Shown piece by piece: positions 10,109 to 23,300 of a stretch of DNA of 64,000 nucleotides. The notes beneath the pieces are model-generated. The model had not been told where the DNA came from. It did no database searches and saw only the letters and a program-made list of their open reading frames with translations. Source of the DNA: Tubulanus polymorphus (Eukaryota; Nemertea; Palaeonemertea; Tubulaniformes; Tubulanidae); NCBI RefSeq assembly GCF_964204645.1, contig NC_134028.1, positions 23,162,153 to 23,226,152 of the forward strand. Direction: 5' to 3'. The position numbers were made by a program, and so were the translations under genes. Position 1 is the stretch's first letter, and each line of letters begins with the position of its first letter.

Positions 10109-13100
10109 ATGGCGGCGAATTTGCAAAATCAAATTCAGCAGCTCCACAGCGCCGTAACGAGTGGCAGCTTAGGCAACAATGCTGATGTCATTCATAGTAT
10201 CATCGGTGATCTGGGGCACACGTGTTTACAAGATATTAATCATAAAGAAATCGGTAAAACACCCGAGAAACCCCATCGATCAATTAAAATCCAAATTAAA
10301 ACTATATTCCTCCAAATAAACTGTCCCATGACGCCGGGTCACTATAAAAAAACGAACTACGCTCACGCTATTCCGATCAGATGTGGTTAAAACCTTAATA
10401 TCCTATAGAAAGACTCCCTGAACATAGACACTTTTATACGTCCAACCACAAATACTGACAATACTGTAGAGTTTCAAACAACTGTCCTGTCTACAATTCT
10501 AAATCTTATTATAGTAACGTTCCCCAACCATTTGAGATGTAATATCGCACGAAATGCAGGATTAATCATGGAAATATCCTGTTTTTGCAGATTTTGCCTG
10601 CTCCTTACTGTTTGCTAAAGACAATGGGCTGCTGTCCTCTATCAGAAAAGTTGCATTATTGGACCAGGTATCTTCGCCAAAGATGAAATTATTTGTCCCC
10701 GCCCATTCTTTCATGCCTGTGATGATAGAATGATTAGGGGTTATTTCAGTTTGTGTTTCATTAATCTAATCATCCATAATATCTACTGACAGAATTCCAT
10801 AAAATAGACCCTGTCCTCTATGTTTGTTTTTCAGTTTCTTGATGCCAAACATTTGACATTGGAAATATTGCATTCCTTTATAAACAAAGTGGAAAAGAAG
10901 ATTCTGCCATATGCAGTAGACATAAAGGTATACTTGCTTACTTACTGACTGACTCTACTCCTGTTGGAAAACGCCCTTTTTCTTTCGTGAGGTAGTCAAA
11001 ATTGGACTCTGGACCTGCCTCTCTTGACTCAGAGAAACCTTTTTCTTAACGTATCAATCATCTGTTAAGCTGGTTCTGTGAAATAATTGACGCTGAATTC
11101 ATACCATGTACAATGTTTCTAATGCAACAAGTATAATGTATTGTAGGATGCGTGTTTATCGCTATTCAGGGACCGCGCGTCTAAAGTGAAGAATGCTGTA
11201 TTTCCAGTCCTGATCAGGGTAATTTACGATCTCTTCATTCGGTGATATATTCATAGAAAACCAATTGAGATGATCATTAACTGAAGACAGAAGTATATTG
11301 AGGCGTGTTTGTCGTTGATTTTCTTAGCTTTTAGAATTGACCGCCGGATCAAATATCGGTAAAGAATTAGATATTGCGAAACTGGTTGAGAAGTTTTTCA
11401 TGGAGCTTAGTGGTAAGACCAAACATACATCAACAGGTAGGTATTGTAATGACGGTACATGTTGTCTAGTCCGGTAATATTATGATATTTCAATGTTTAG
11501 ATCACTCTTTATTTTCCAGTGAAAATGGGTATTTTCGCTTTGCTCGGAATGTTTGCTCAAGTCTTTCCAGAAGACATGATCAACTATCACGAAAAACTAT
11601 TAGAGATCTACATGAGAGCTCTTAAAACTGAGGTACCGCATGAACGACTACTTCTGAAAAATGTTATCAGTAGTGTTTATGTAGAATAAATCTATGAGAT
11701 GAAATCTACCTGATCCAATTTCAGATGACTTCATCCAAGAAACCGGACATGCCGATCATAACTGGTTGTTTTCGAGGTTTAACATCATTACTAGTAAACT
11801 TCACGCAGTCAGTCGATGAAGGTAAAGTCTTGATCAATCAGCGAATTATGTATCTCGATCTTTCGTAGTTCCCTAGTCCATCTTTTTAAATCCGTTTGTT
11901 TAGGGTCGAAATATTCGTATGATATTTTCAACTATACTCGTAAAGCTATCAACCCACAAATACAGATTACGAAATACGACGTCATACGAGCTGGTTTAAC
12001 ATTGTTTTCAATGCACGGAGCGCAGTTTAATACTTACATGATCGACAGTTACGAGGTACAGTTTACAGCATTCGAATCTGTATTGAAATATCTGTCCGGA
12101 TTCTTATTAATCTGACATTAAACGAATATTGGTTTCATTTTATAAGATGTTCAGGTTCTAGTTGCACAGCAGGGGTGGATTCAGAGCTATATATTAAGAA
12201 AGATTTGTCACATCCCAAAAGGGCACTTCGAGGACAATAGGCAATATCGTGTGTAAGGCTACTCCCACGCTGAGGGGCTGATTTTGAAGAACGTATCACA
12301 GCCTAAAAAGCACACTAAGGCAATATTAGGGACACTACCATACTGAAATACATCGATTATCTCTGTTGGCAAAATAGGAAAGGGCACTAAAATTTGATGG
12401 ACTTTTACAAGGTCTCAAGGCTCAAAATTGATTTGAAGGAAACAAATAATCTTAGGATATAGCTGTTGTGCAAGCGTTCTATGGTAGACGGTCGAATTTG
12501 AGGTGAATCTTTTTATTCTTAGGGTCTTTATGAACAGCTAACTTTCTGGGCGACTCACAATAACAGAGATGTGGCTCATGTAGGAATGAATGCGCTGGAC
12601 TCATTTCTCAGACAGGTCAGATTCATTATATATACTACATATTAGTCAATTTGTACAGTACGGAATTAATTCTGGTTATCGGCATTTACAGATATCTGAT
12701 ATGTTGGTTTCACAAGCCGAGGAAGGCAAAAAAGACGGCGCAACATTCCAAGTTAGTTCGAGAATTATAGCGTGTGGCATTATTTGAGCATTTTGCTTCA
12801 TAATCGTTTACTTCATTCGCGTAATTAATGATATTTCAGTTTTTCATTCAACAATTCTGTGATATAATGAAGAACAAAGATTCGAGCTCGAAAAAAGTAT
12901 CGTTAGCAATCCGTGGATACGGCTATTTCGCGGCTGTAAGTAAGCCGGACAAAGTATCAACCCTTTCGCCCATCATCCATCGATTTAAGGAATAACTATA
13001 TACTGTGATCTATTTTTGTTTTATTTCAGCCGTGCAAATTATTTCTCACAAACGACGACGTCAAATTCATGTTCACTGAGATGATTCAACGAAGTGAACA

Positions 13101-16100
13101 GTTGTTTTTTTCGCAGCCGGAAAATCTCGACGATAAAATCATAAATCTGCCCAGTTTTGTCGAAGCGCTCGCCTGTATCGTACGTCAACTAGATCAGGTA
13201 CGTTCAGCTGAAGTCAATATTTCTTTTTGTCTGGGATCGAATTTTTTAAAATATTTCTCTTAATCTGTTGAACCCAAAAACGATGGTTTATACAGACTGC
13301 AGTTTCTCTGGTCGTGTTGAGACCGAATTGAGGTATGTGTTCAAGAGATTAAGAGAACTATCCCAAAAAATCAATTCCAGACAAAAAGTAGACTTCTGAT
13401 TCTACATAAACACACAGCAAACTTGGCTCAAATTGAACCTGTTGAATATTTGTCTGACTTGAACATTTAGTTGGATGGTTATACTTAATGTATTGTATAG
13501 AGTCAGAAAAATATTTCAACGGGTAAGACAACTATTATTAAAACCTTGAAAGTTCCTTTTATACCGACTCGTGAATCTTGCCCTCTTTTGAGAAAAAATT
13601 AGCAGAGAAATCTCAGGGTATTCCGGAATAGAGGAAAGTGGTCCCCCATCCCTATTCAACAAATATTTTAGTTGAATGGTCATCGTAGTGGGGCGCTTTC
13701 AATTTGAACAGAATTTACTTTACCCGCAGAGGTTTTATTGCTAATTTTCTTTCACTTCAAGATTGAAACAAATGCTCGTTGTTGAATTGATTTTATTCAC
13801 GTTTCCATTTCAGATGACTGAAACATTTTTGGCTTCGTTGGAAAAACTTGTCGTCATGCTCATCGAGTATTATCCGAAGTTTGGACAAAAATTAGGCTTC
13901 ATATGCGTGAAAGCGATTCTCCAAGTAAGAAAATATTTTCTTAAGTGTAACATACAAATCATGTTTAATTTTTAGTGCCTTAGACTAGAGCATCACCCTG
14001 AAGTGAATACGGCCCTAAATCATTTATCTCAATGAAATTTACTCTTTTTTTTCAGGTACTGCTATCGTTATTTCCAAAGGGTGCGGCGTTTCGCAATCTG
14101 CTGAGTCGTGTCATCTACCAGGGTCTGATTCGTATATGCTCTCATCCGGTGGTGGCAAACACGGACAATCAACAAACTGAGGACGACGAACGCGAAAAGA
14201 AAATCTCGTACAAAGATTACGTGAATTTGTGGCTGAGTTTGCTCGATGTACAAAAACTGAAGGTACGTATGCCATGGCACACCAGATCCCGCGGAGCATT
14301 TTCCCAAAAGTTTGTTTCATGGGGTGAAACAGTGAATTACTAAAAAATTGGACAATTAACTGCATTATTAGCGCGGTATTCGTCTGATGGTTACTGTATG
14401 TAACTTATGAGCCAGATGCTCAGGATCCTTTTCCTCAACTAATTGGTTGAGCCTGGAGTCAAATTAGTTCATCTTCGATTAGTTAACTCTTGAGTCTCAA
14501 TTCTTGATTCACTGCTTTGGAACTGGAACCAGTTTTAGGCCTAGTAAACGTGACATTAAAGTAACATTTACACCATCATCTCTCAGGCCATTAGTATTAT
14601 TAGAATGTTTGAGTTTCACAATTGCTGGTAGAAAAAACTTAGCCATCACTAGGATTCAAACCCCTGATGAGACCTCTGGTTACCGGTAGATGTGTGTATG
14701 GTACCACTTACGAAAGTTGTTAAAATATGGGGTGCAAAATGTTATCTTGCAGGACAGCGGTCACGGACACGGAATGAACGCGACTTACAAGAAACAATTA
14801 GAGCAAGCCATTTACGACGAGACGATATCATCTGTTTCACGTATCTTGGACAAACTAGATTTGAATTCGAAGAAATCAGACCGAACTGCCACCGATGCTG
14901 AAAGCGATTCACCGGCCACATCGGACCCGATAAAAGATTTACAGGCGTCAAAACCGAAAGATTTTCAGATTTTCATCAATTTGGTGGATTTTTGCAGGTA
15001 AATTGATCTCATCAAGCTACTATTGAAACTGTAACTCATTTTCAATTAACTCATATAGACTCTAAATATGGATGGAAAGATTCTACTTGAAATGTAAGAA
15101 AAGACAATAGCAGTTGTTTAAATTATTGTTGTGGGTTTCTCTCTATGACCTACAGGAATAGATCAGCCAGAAAACTATGTATAAAAGAGTCACAATATGA
15201 AGTCTTAACAAGACAAAATCTGTTTCACTGAGATGTTTCGGACAGATTACTTCTATCCATCATCAGAGATTTATTTATTTTTGATCTTTATAGACTGCGA
15301 CTATAGTCTCAATCGTTTTCAGCCGCGAAGACCGTGCGTTTATAGCTATTTTTCTCTTGATATATTTTCTCGTTTCCGACAGAGATGTTTTGCCAGTGCG
15401 TCATTACTACCATTTCTCTGTGTGGGTTTATAAATTCGGTCACCAGCTCATCGTGCACTCGACCAAGTAAGCGAAGACATTTTTTTCGGCAAAAGAATAC
15501 TGACTGATGTTTGAAAAAGGGTGAAAAATTTTATATTGTTTTCACTGTTTCTAGATACCCGCTGGTTAGTGGCTTTTATAAATTGTTAGCCACTTGTCTG
15601 ACGATATGCACAAAAATGCATTACTTCAAGGTAATCGATCATCGAAATATTTCTATTTATTTTCAATGTTAAGTTCAGTGGTTTCTGATTGTGAATAATC
15701 GCTCTTATTACGTAAAAGGGAGTGAATAAAACGACTGAAGAAGAGCGTTCTAACCTGATGGATACAGATGACAATGAAGATTGCAAAACAGGGCCGTCGA
15801 ATTCAGCTGAAAAAGTCGCTGCTTTCGTTCTATTCAGTAAATTTGCGAAAGAGGTACGGCAAAATAGTTCTTTAAACAGACTTATCTATAGAAAGTTAGA
15901 AAATCTCAACAAGTTTATTGTGGCTTCATTAAGCTTATCAATTTTTGAATGTTAGTCTTTTCTCAATTAGTTATAGCTAGCTGTAACGTTGAAAAGTGAA
16001 CTGTTGAATGTAATGATAGAATATGCACGAATGTATTTTATAGGTTTTGGCGCGAATGAAACAATACAAAGACGACCTTTTGGCGGCGTGTCTGTTGTAC

Positions 16101-17388
16101 ATACTGGCTTTACCTGTTGAAATAGTCTCCGTCGAGATCAGTCAAATAGTACCAGCTTTGGAGGTTCGTAAATGTAAATGGTATTTCCATTGTTTAAACG
16201 TCAGTCATAATGTATAATTCTATGCATTTTCTCGTTTCCAGACTGCGTTCGAAATCGGTTTAAGTTACCTGCCATTGGCTGCTGCCGGTTTAGACGCTTT
16301 AGAACGATGGTCCAATCGTCTGCCGTCTGCCGTTATGAAGCCGTACTACAAGTCGATTCTACCGCGCCTCGATTGTTACCTTTCGTCGCCGATGGACGAC
16401 GATAAAGACGCCGTCACGATAATCGCCACGCCCATGTCGAAAAGAGGCAAGCGAAAAGTTCCGATTAAACTTCTAGAAAGCACCGTGAAGAAAAAAGGGC
16501 AAGCAACTCAACTAGTAAGTCTTCATTCACATTCAGAAATCAGTTCGAATGATTTTGTTGTAATCTTCTGATCGAGTTCAATGTTTCATCTTAGCAGACG
16601 TCATCAGAGATCCAGCTGATTCAAATCAAAAAGCGTATCGTCGTTCTACTCGGTTCAATTGGAGGTTGCAACAATAAATGGCTGATCGATACGAGTGCCG
16701 ACGACGTCGCCAGTCTAGCCGTCGCTTGGGATACGGAAAAACATTTACGTTTCGATGTGCCGTTTATGGACATGAAACCTACGATATATTTCGGTGAGCT
16801 ACTGGAGTAACTGAGTTACTGGTTTATCACTGTAAAGATAGTATCATTCTATTTCCAGTGGCTTCTTGATAATCGTCAGGTGCAGTTCTTTACTTTAACG
16901 GGGACCATGCCCTTATATACAGTACAAGAATAATCTGATTTATCTGATTGCAGTGATATGGAGTTCATTTACACTTATTCCAATTCAAAACGTGTGTCCT
17001 TCAAATTTCATTCATGAATCTAATAGTCTAATAGAATTTGTCTTAACTGGCATCTAGTAGTGACATTATTGAAATTGTTTTTTGGTCATTATTTAACAAG
17101 GTTCCATTGTATACTCATCAACTCCTGTTGTTTATTGCTGTTTCTTCCAACTTCTCTTTTCGATCTCCAGATGATTTCCTGCCACGTATTGTGAATTTAG
17201 CGACTCAATCGAGCGATCGGCAGACGAAAGTAGCCGCGTGCGAGTTGTTACATTCCCTCATACTCTACACGCTCGGTCGCAGTGTCCAACAACCGGGTCA
17301 AGGACACGGACCGGCGAAATACTCGATGGAGAAACTGTATCAACGTCTATTTCCAGTTGTGCTTAAGTTATCGTGTGATGTTGAATTG
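10109..17388 (+). other. PRKDC: PRKDC exons 1-22: N-terminal HEAT arm (aa 1-980)
   Basis: Exons: 10109-10253, 10591-10667, 10835-10927, 11147-11218, 11328-11436, 11520-11632, 11725-11821, 11904-12055, 12523-12615, 12692-12751, 12840-12935, 13030-13197, 13814-13924, 14056-14262, 14753-14997, 15383-15466, 15555-15630, 15719-15853, 16044-16163, 16242-16514, 16598-16793, 17171-17388. Recognisable family stretches include [29 protein letters not shown] and [15 protein letters not shown]. Each junction keeps phase. The acceptor of the exon at 16598 is a NAGNAG (CTTAGCAG), so one Gln may be included or skipped. This alpha-helical arm wraps DNA and contacts Ku in the known structures. Confidence 0.85.
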
Positions 17389-20300
17389 GTAAGTATGCAG
17401 AAGAATGCTTTATTTTAACCAATTCTTGGTTGCGATTTAGGGCTAATTCTCAAGTCGTATCTAATGAATACCGGGTATCGGTGGAACAGGGGCTTGTTGC
17501 ATATTCACAGCTTAGTGAAAAACGACCAGTCAAAGACTCTCTCGCCAATCTAACAACTTAACTAACGACGGGTCTTAAGTTGTTACAACCACTTTTGGAC
17601 TCAAGCCACGACTGTGCAACCTGGGTCCTCGAAGTGGAGTGCTTTATGAAAATCAGGCACTGAAAAGTTTCCCCTTTATTATCAGGTTGCGAAACAGCTG
17701 TTTGAACCCTTGATGATGCAGTTGATTCATTGGTTTACGAACAACAAAAAGTTTGAAAGTGACGACACCAACGCCTTGCTTAAGGCTATTCTGGTACGTA
17801 TAGTTCACAATTGCGTATGAAACTATGAATTACTGACATAATTTTACAATTGAAACTTCTATTTATTTGCAGGCTGGTGTTGTCCATCCTACCGATTCTG
17901 CTCTCCGGGATTTCAGCGCCAAATGTGTGAAAGAGTTTCTGAAATGGTCGATCAAACAGACTACTAAAAAGGTAAGAAAAACACATGAGCTCTTCCAGGG
18001 GGATTTGTCGGGCTTATAGTCCGTCAAATTTGAATAAAGTGCCCTTTGGTGCATTTAAGTGAAGAGTGAATCTTTTTTGACAAGTTCTTCAAAATAAGCC
18101 ATCCCATATTTTTGACTGTAAATCGATGCCACTAATACACTATTTTTTCTACATTCTGATTTTCCAGATGCAAGAAAAAAGTCCGATTAACACGAAATCT
18201 TTGCTAAAACAACTCTATAGCCTAGCGTTGCACCCTTCTCCTTTCAAAAGATACGGGGCTGCACTTGCATTCAATAATATCTACGATATATTCAGGTCAG
18301 TAAGAACTTTCGAGGTGTTCGCTTTTTGTGAGAGTTTTTTCGATTGAAGGTTCTTTTCATTTGTCTGTCTCGAGACAGAAGAGAGTTATTTTCGAACAGC
18401 AGCACACAAAGGAAAGAGATAGAATTCCAGAGATTTCGATCTTTTATTGCCTGTATCATATTTCAGAGAAGAGGAAGCTCTTTTGGATCAGTTTACATTT
18501 GAGATTCTCGCCAACTACGTCGATAGTCTGGCGATAGCTCATGCAGATGACAAATCCCTCGGAACTCAAGACCAATGTAAAGAAGCTCTGGACCATTTGG
18601 ATAAAATCCTACGCAAACGAGCAGCCATTTTTATGAAACCGTCGAGTCAAAGACGATTACCGAGGTATTTTGAGATTTTTTTCAGTCTTCAGGTTGCGAA
18701 ATTCTTTCGTAGATTTCCGAAAAATTGATGATCGAATATCGATATATTTTCAGAGAATGGAGCAAGGCTACCCTAGATGTGTGCATACGATGGCTTATGC
18801 GACAGTGTGGACGTCCACAGACTGAATGCAGACATTCGTGTATGAAACTAGTGTGTAATTTAGCCACATGTATTCCAGGTGAATGTTCTGTCTTTTCTAT
18901 ATACATTCCAAAGTTTCCTTCCTGCTAAATGATTTATTGATTCGACATTTTGACTATAACCTAATAGTCATCTTCAGAAGATGATGGGGTGATTCTCTCT
19001 CTATATATATACATATCCTCACAACACGGACATAGTGTTTCATTAATGGTTATCCTATCTTTTATGAACTCAATAAGATTATAATCAATCTTATTCCAAC
19101 TGTATTTCTCCTATTGTGCGTAGAGTGACTTCCACCTTTGTCCACCTTTTGGCTGAGTGCAGGTTAGAGCAATTTATTTTATATTGCTCATGTCACTATG
19201 ATAGATAAGTAGATGAATAATAGATATTATATCTAATCAAATCAATGACTTATTCTTTTTACGCGCAGGAATAAAAGATGTGCCGTCGCTGTTCAAGAAT
19301 CTACTGAACTCAGCAGACGGAGCCGATTACTTTCTGATTAGATTTGAAGCGGGGACGTACATGTCGAACGGCGAGCACGCAGGTTTAGCGAAATACCCGA
19401 CCATGACGGAAATCGATTCGGTTTTTAGCATCAAAATAGCCGTGCGATGGTTTGAATTGCTGCTCACGTGTTTAGACTGTTACACGTGGGTGTTCGGCGA
19501 AGGTCTTCTTAAACCGGCTGACATTTTTCTAGGTACTTGCTTATTCACCTACCTCATTCTATCCATCACCTGATTACAATGTGAAACTGGTTGAACTTTT
19601 CTTTGCTGATTTTAGCGAAAAATGGAAAGAAGTGCTCGATTTTGTTCAAGTCATTAGAGTATTTTTTGAATGAAATAGCTTGTCAAAATATCGAATATGT
19701 AGCTGGTTGTTTTTCGGTGAAGTCCGGAAGAGAGGTGTTTACTCCACGTGAAGTTGACCACTTTAATAGGTAAAAAACTGTAAAAGAAATGTGAAGGAAA
19801 TCAATATTTAATGAATACGATTACTATCAATTTCGTTTTATTCTTCAGGTCAAAGTGCACTGTTCTCGTGAGATTGATGAACTTTTTGACGATCGTATTC
19901 GGAAGATATCCTAGCGACGGTGTGAAAGTGTTGCCGCCATCTTTGCTGTCGAATGACAATCTCTGGCGGATATTGTGCTGTTGCGTTACCGATCCCGTGG
20001 CCATAGGATTCAATATGGCCGATGTGGAGGTTATCATGAGATTACCTCAAGAAGTAAGCGCAGTTACTGTCAATGGGTAACAAGAAAGATGAAATAGCAT
20101 CAATAATGTATTGTCAAAATATGTCCAGGTTCCAGTACCTTAAATCAAGAGTTATTGGCTTCTGATATATTAGGTCAGATTTATGGTTTCTGCTGTTTGT
20201 AGGTCGAGCAGTTGATGCTAGTTTTCAGAAAACGTCTGCCACAAAACGCGCTCCACCAATTGCAGGCACAGTTACGTGATAAATTACAACAACTCAGGTA

Positions 20301-23300
20301 AATACCTAGCACTCCCATGTTGTATTAAACTAGAATTCTATGCATTCTTATTGTGTTACATGACTGTAACTGTGGACTGATTGATGTCATTTGATTTTCT
20401 AGTCTTCCCGTGAAGTTGTCATCTGGTGAATCCTACGATCACGTACAGTTCATACATCTCGTGACTGGCTACGAAATCCTGTTCAAAACTGACTTTCTAA
20501 CTTCCCTCTTACCGGCGAGTCAGTCCGTGCCGAAACTCGCACTAGAACTACTAAATAACGTCTTCAAAGTAGGTTATCTTTTTAATCATCAGATTAATTG
20601 TCTCGATTTCATCAAGGGGCCACCACTTGGAAATCAGGGAAAAGTCAGGGAAATTTATTTTCTTTAAGAAAGTCAGGGAATTTTGTAAAAATGCTCAAAA
20701 TCAGGGAACAGTCAGGGAAATATGTTGAGAATGCTAGATTTATGCGTACAATCAAACAGTTTCTTTCTATATCTTATGTTTTTGACTGTTTTAATTGATT
20801 GAATTCTTAGCAGATCAGGGAAAATACAAATGCAAGTGCGATAAAAGTGGCCGCCCTGGGTTTCTATATGATCAAAGCGATTATAGAATATTTTCAGCGT
20901 TTAACTCGCGTCGAATCGGGTGATTATTACATCGCTGATCTGTCGCCGACGACGACTGACCTCGCCGACAAGTTGTTGAATCTGTCGTTGCTAATCGGCG
21001 TCGATGTCGATAGTCTGGTGAAATTGATCGTCGATCGCACGGTTTTGAAGAACGTCGAAGGCAACGTCGCGTGTTATTACGGTTCGTTGTTTTACACGAC
21101 GTTCAAAGCGACGATCAATTCGTTCGTCGTTTCTCGCGCCGATCGAGTTCTGACGCGTCTGCTCAAATGCGTCGATACCGACGCTAATCTCGTGGCCGCC
21201 GTCGTGACGAGCGTTCTCGACCAAATCGGAAAGGATCGTCAGTTGCGTAAAACGTAAGCTCATGTTTTCATTGGTTCAGGGTGGCACCACTGACCTGGAA
21301 AACTCGGGGAATCAGAAAAATCTAGAAAACAATCGGAGATAATTTGGGGAACTTGACAAATTATGCAAAAAGCCTGGGAAATTCAGGGAATTCGGATAAT
21401 GTTATTGACTATGCGTTTCTTAATCAATACGTGATTCAATGAAAAATGATAACATTTTAGTAAAAATAAGTAATATTTTAAGACTAGAAATTGTTCCTAT
21501 TCACGCAGGATATTTTGTGAAGTAATCACATGAAAAGTCGGGGCAATGAGCAGAAAGTTGCCACCACCCTGTCATATTTTGAAATGTTTCAGTTGGTATT
21601 TTGCAAAGATTTTTAGATGAGCCGTGTTTTAACTTGGGTCGAATCATTTAAATGTTGAGACAAATAGTTAACCTGATTTTGAGTTAAAAGGTTTCACTGC
21701 TAATGTATTGTAGCTTCATCAGGTGAATGGGCCATTTACGTGATAAAGCTACCATAAATTAGTAGTACCGCGCGGTAAAAGCTCATATCTTCGATGAAAC
21801 TAATTAACTCTTTCAGTGCTCTCTAACTCTCTTCAGTGCTCTTTAACTCTATACTGCGATGTGGTGTATAGTATAGATTGGTGATGGACTAACCTGTTAA
21901 GTACCGGTGTGTTATTTTGCCTGTATGTCGTTGCATAACCTAGACCTACGCGTTTCAGTGAAGGTGTTGCGCTTGTCGGCGCGTTGCTCGGAAGGTGGAA
22001 CGATCTGAAAAGCTGGTGGATGAATCCTAAAGACAATGAACTGCTTGTAGCTGTCATTAATATATTCAACAAAGTCTTACTCATTGACTCATCGGTAAAG
22101 AAGATATTCACGACAAACCCAGCACAAGATTTGAAGTGTTACGTTTTAGTCATAGAGAATATTTGATTGATTTGCAGGTTACCAAAGATGTCAATCATCC
22201 AGCACATGAATGCGTACTGAACATGTACTGCCATTTACTTAGTGATAATAAAACAACGCTAGTTTTCAAGGTCTGTTTCCTAACATCGTAGCTTCGTTTC
22301 TAAAAAAAACCTGATGATTTTGAGTCGTATGCTTCTGTTATCAAAAGGGTCAAGTCTTGGATCTTTTGTTTTTCTTCTCCGAGCTGCCAGACATCGAAAC
22401 AACTAAACTCAGGTAAAAAACGAACTTTCACCATCGATGAATGAATAATGTAGGGTTTTACGTGGTCTTGCGCTCATTCACATTCATTTCAGACAAAGTT
22501 TGGATTGTCTAGTTACCGATTGTTTTCCGTTGCGTAGTACAGAATTTGACGTTGGAAGTCCTAAACACGATGAATACGTAACAGCAATGAGAAAGGTATC
22601 AATTAATACTAATCGTTTGTTACTGTTTCTGTATTATACTTAGCTGAACCAACTGTGATAACATCAGATTCTGGGTGAAGATGTTAGGCAGTAGTCCTTG
22701 TCGCCCAGGGGCGGGCGCAGAAAAACCTTGTTAGACTAACCATGGTTAGTGGCTCATCCATTGTTATGCTAACCAGCTTGAAATAAGAGGCCACACGAAG
22801 ACAATGGTTAGCGCTAACAGCATTTTCCTGCGCCAATTTATGCCTAACCAGTCTACTAACCACGGTTAGCACTAACAGGGTTTTCCTGCGCCCGCCCGCT
22901 TATCAAATTCTTTTTGTTTGTCTGCAGCTTCTCTACGCGTTTAAATTGTCCGGTAGTTTGATGTTATTAGAACTACTGATCAGTGTCATGTGTCGAGAAC
23001 CGAAACACATCATGGAGGATGAAATTCAGTCTTCGTTGATCAAATTCATCACCAGGTTTAGTTTAATCGTCGGCTGCTATCGATCAACGATTCCGTCGGT
23101 TTGTAAACCGTTTTAAAGCGTGTCATGTTTGTGTGTGTTCTAGGATGCCATTGGCTCGACAAGTCGCGGCCGTCGATGTACCGTATGACGTATTCAAGAT
23201 GGTGGATCGTTACCCGGACGATATTCGACGTGCCGCATTAGAACGCGTTTGTATTCCGCTTCTACGCCAGGTTCACGTCGGTGCCATTACGCAATTCTTT

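Noticed and set aside
10718-10800. Possible C/D-box snoRNA in PRKDC intron 2 (GTGATGA at 10719, CTGA at 10796)
   Set aside because: Terminal stem pairing is poor, and C'/D' boxes are not convincing; boxes this short occur by chance.
20598-20900. Extension of PRKDC exons into the intron 32 MITE
   Set aside because: The frame from 20847 is open across the MITE end, but the acceptor TTTTCAG at 20891-20897 restores the family alignment and phase, so the MITE part is intronic.
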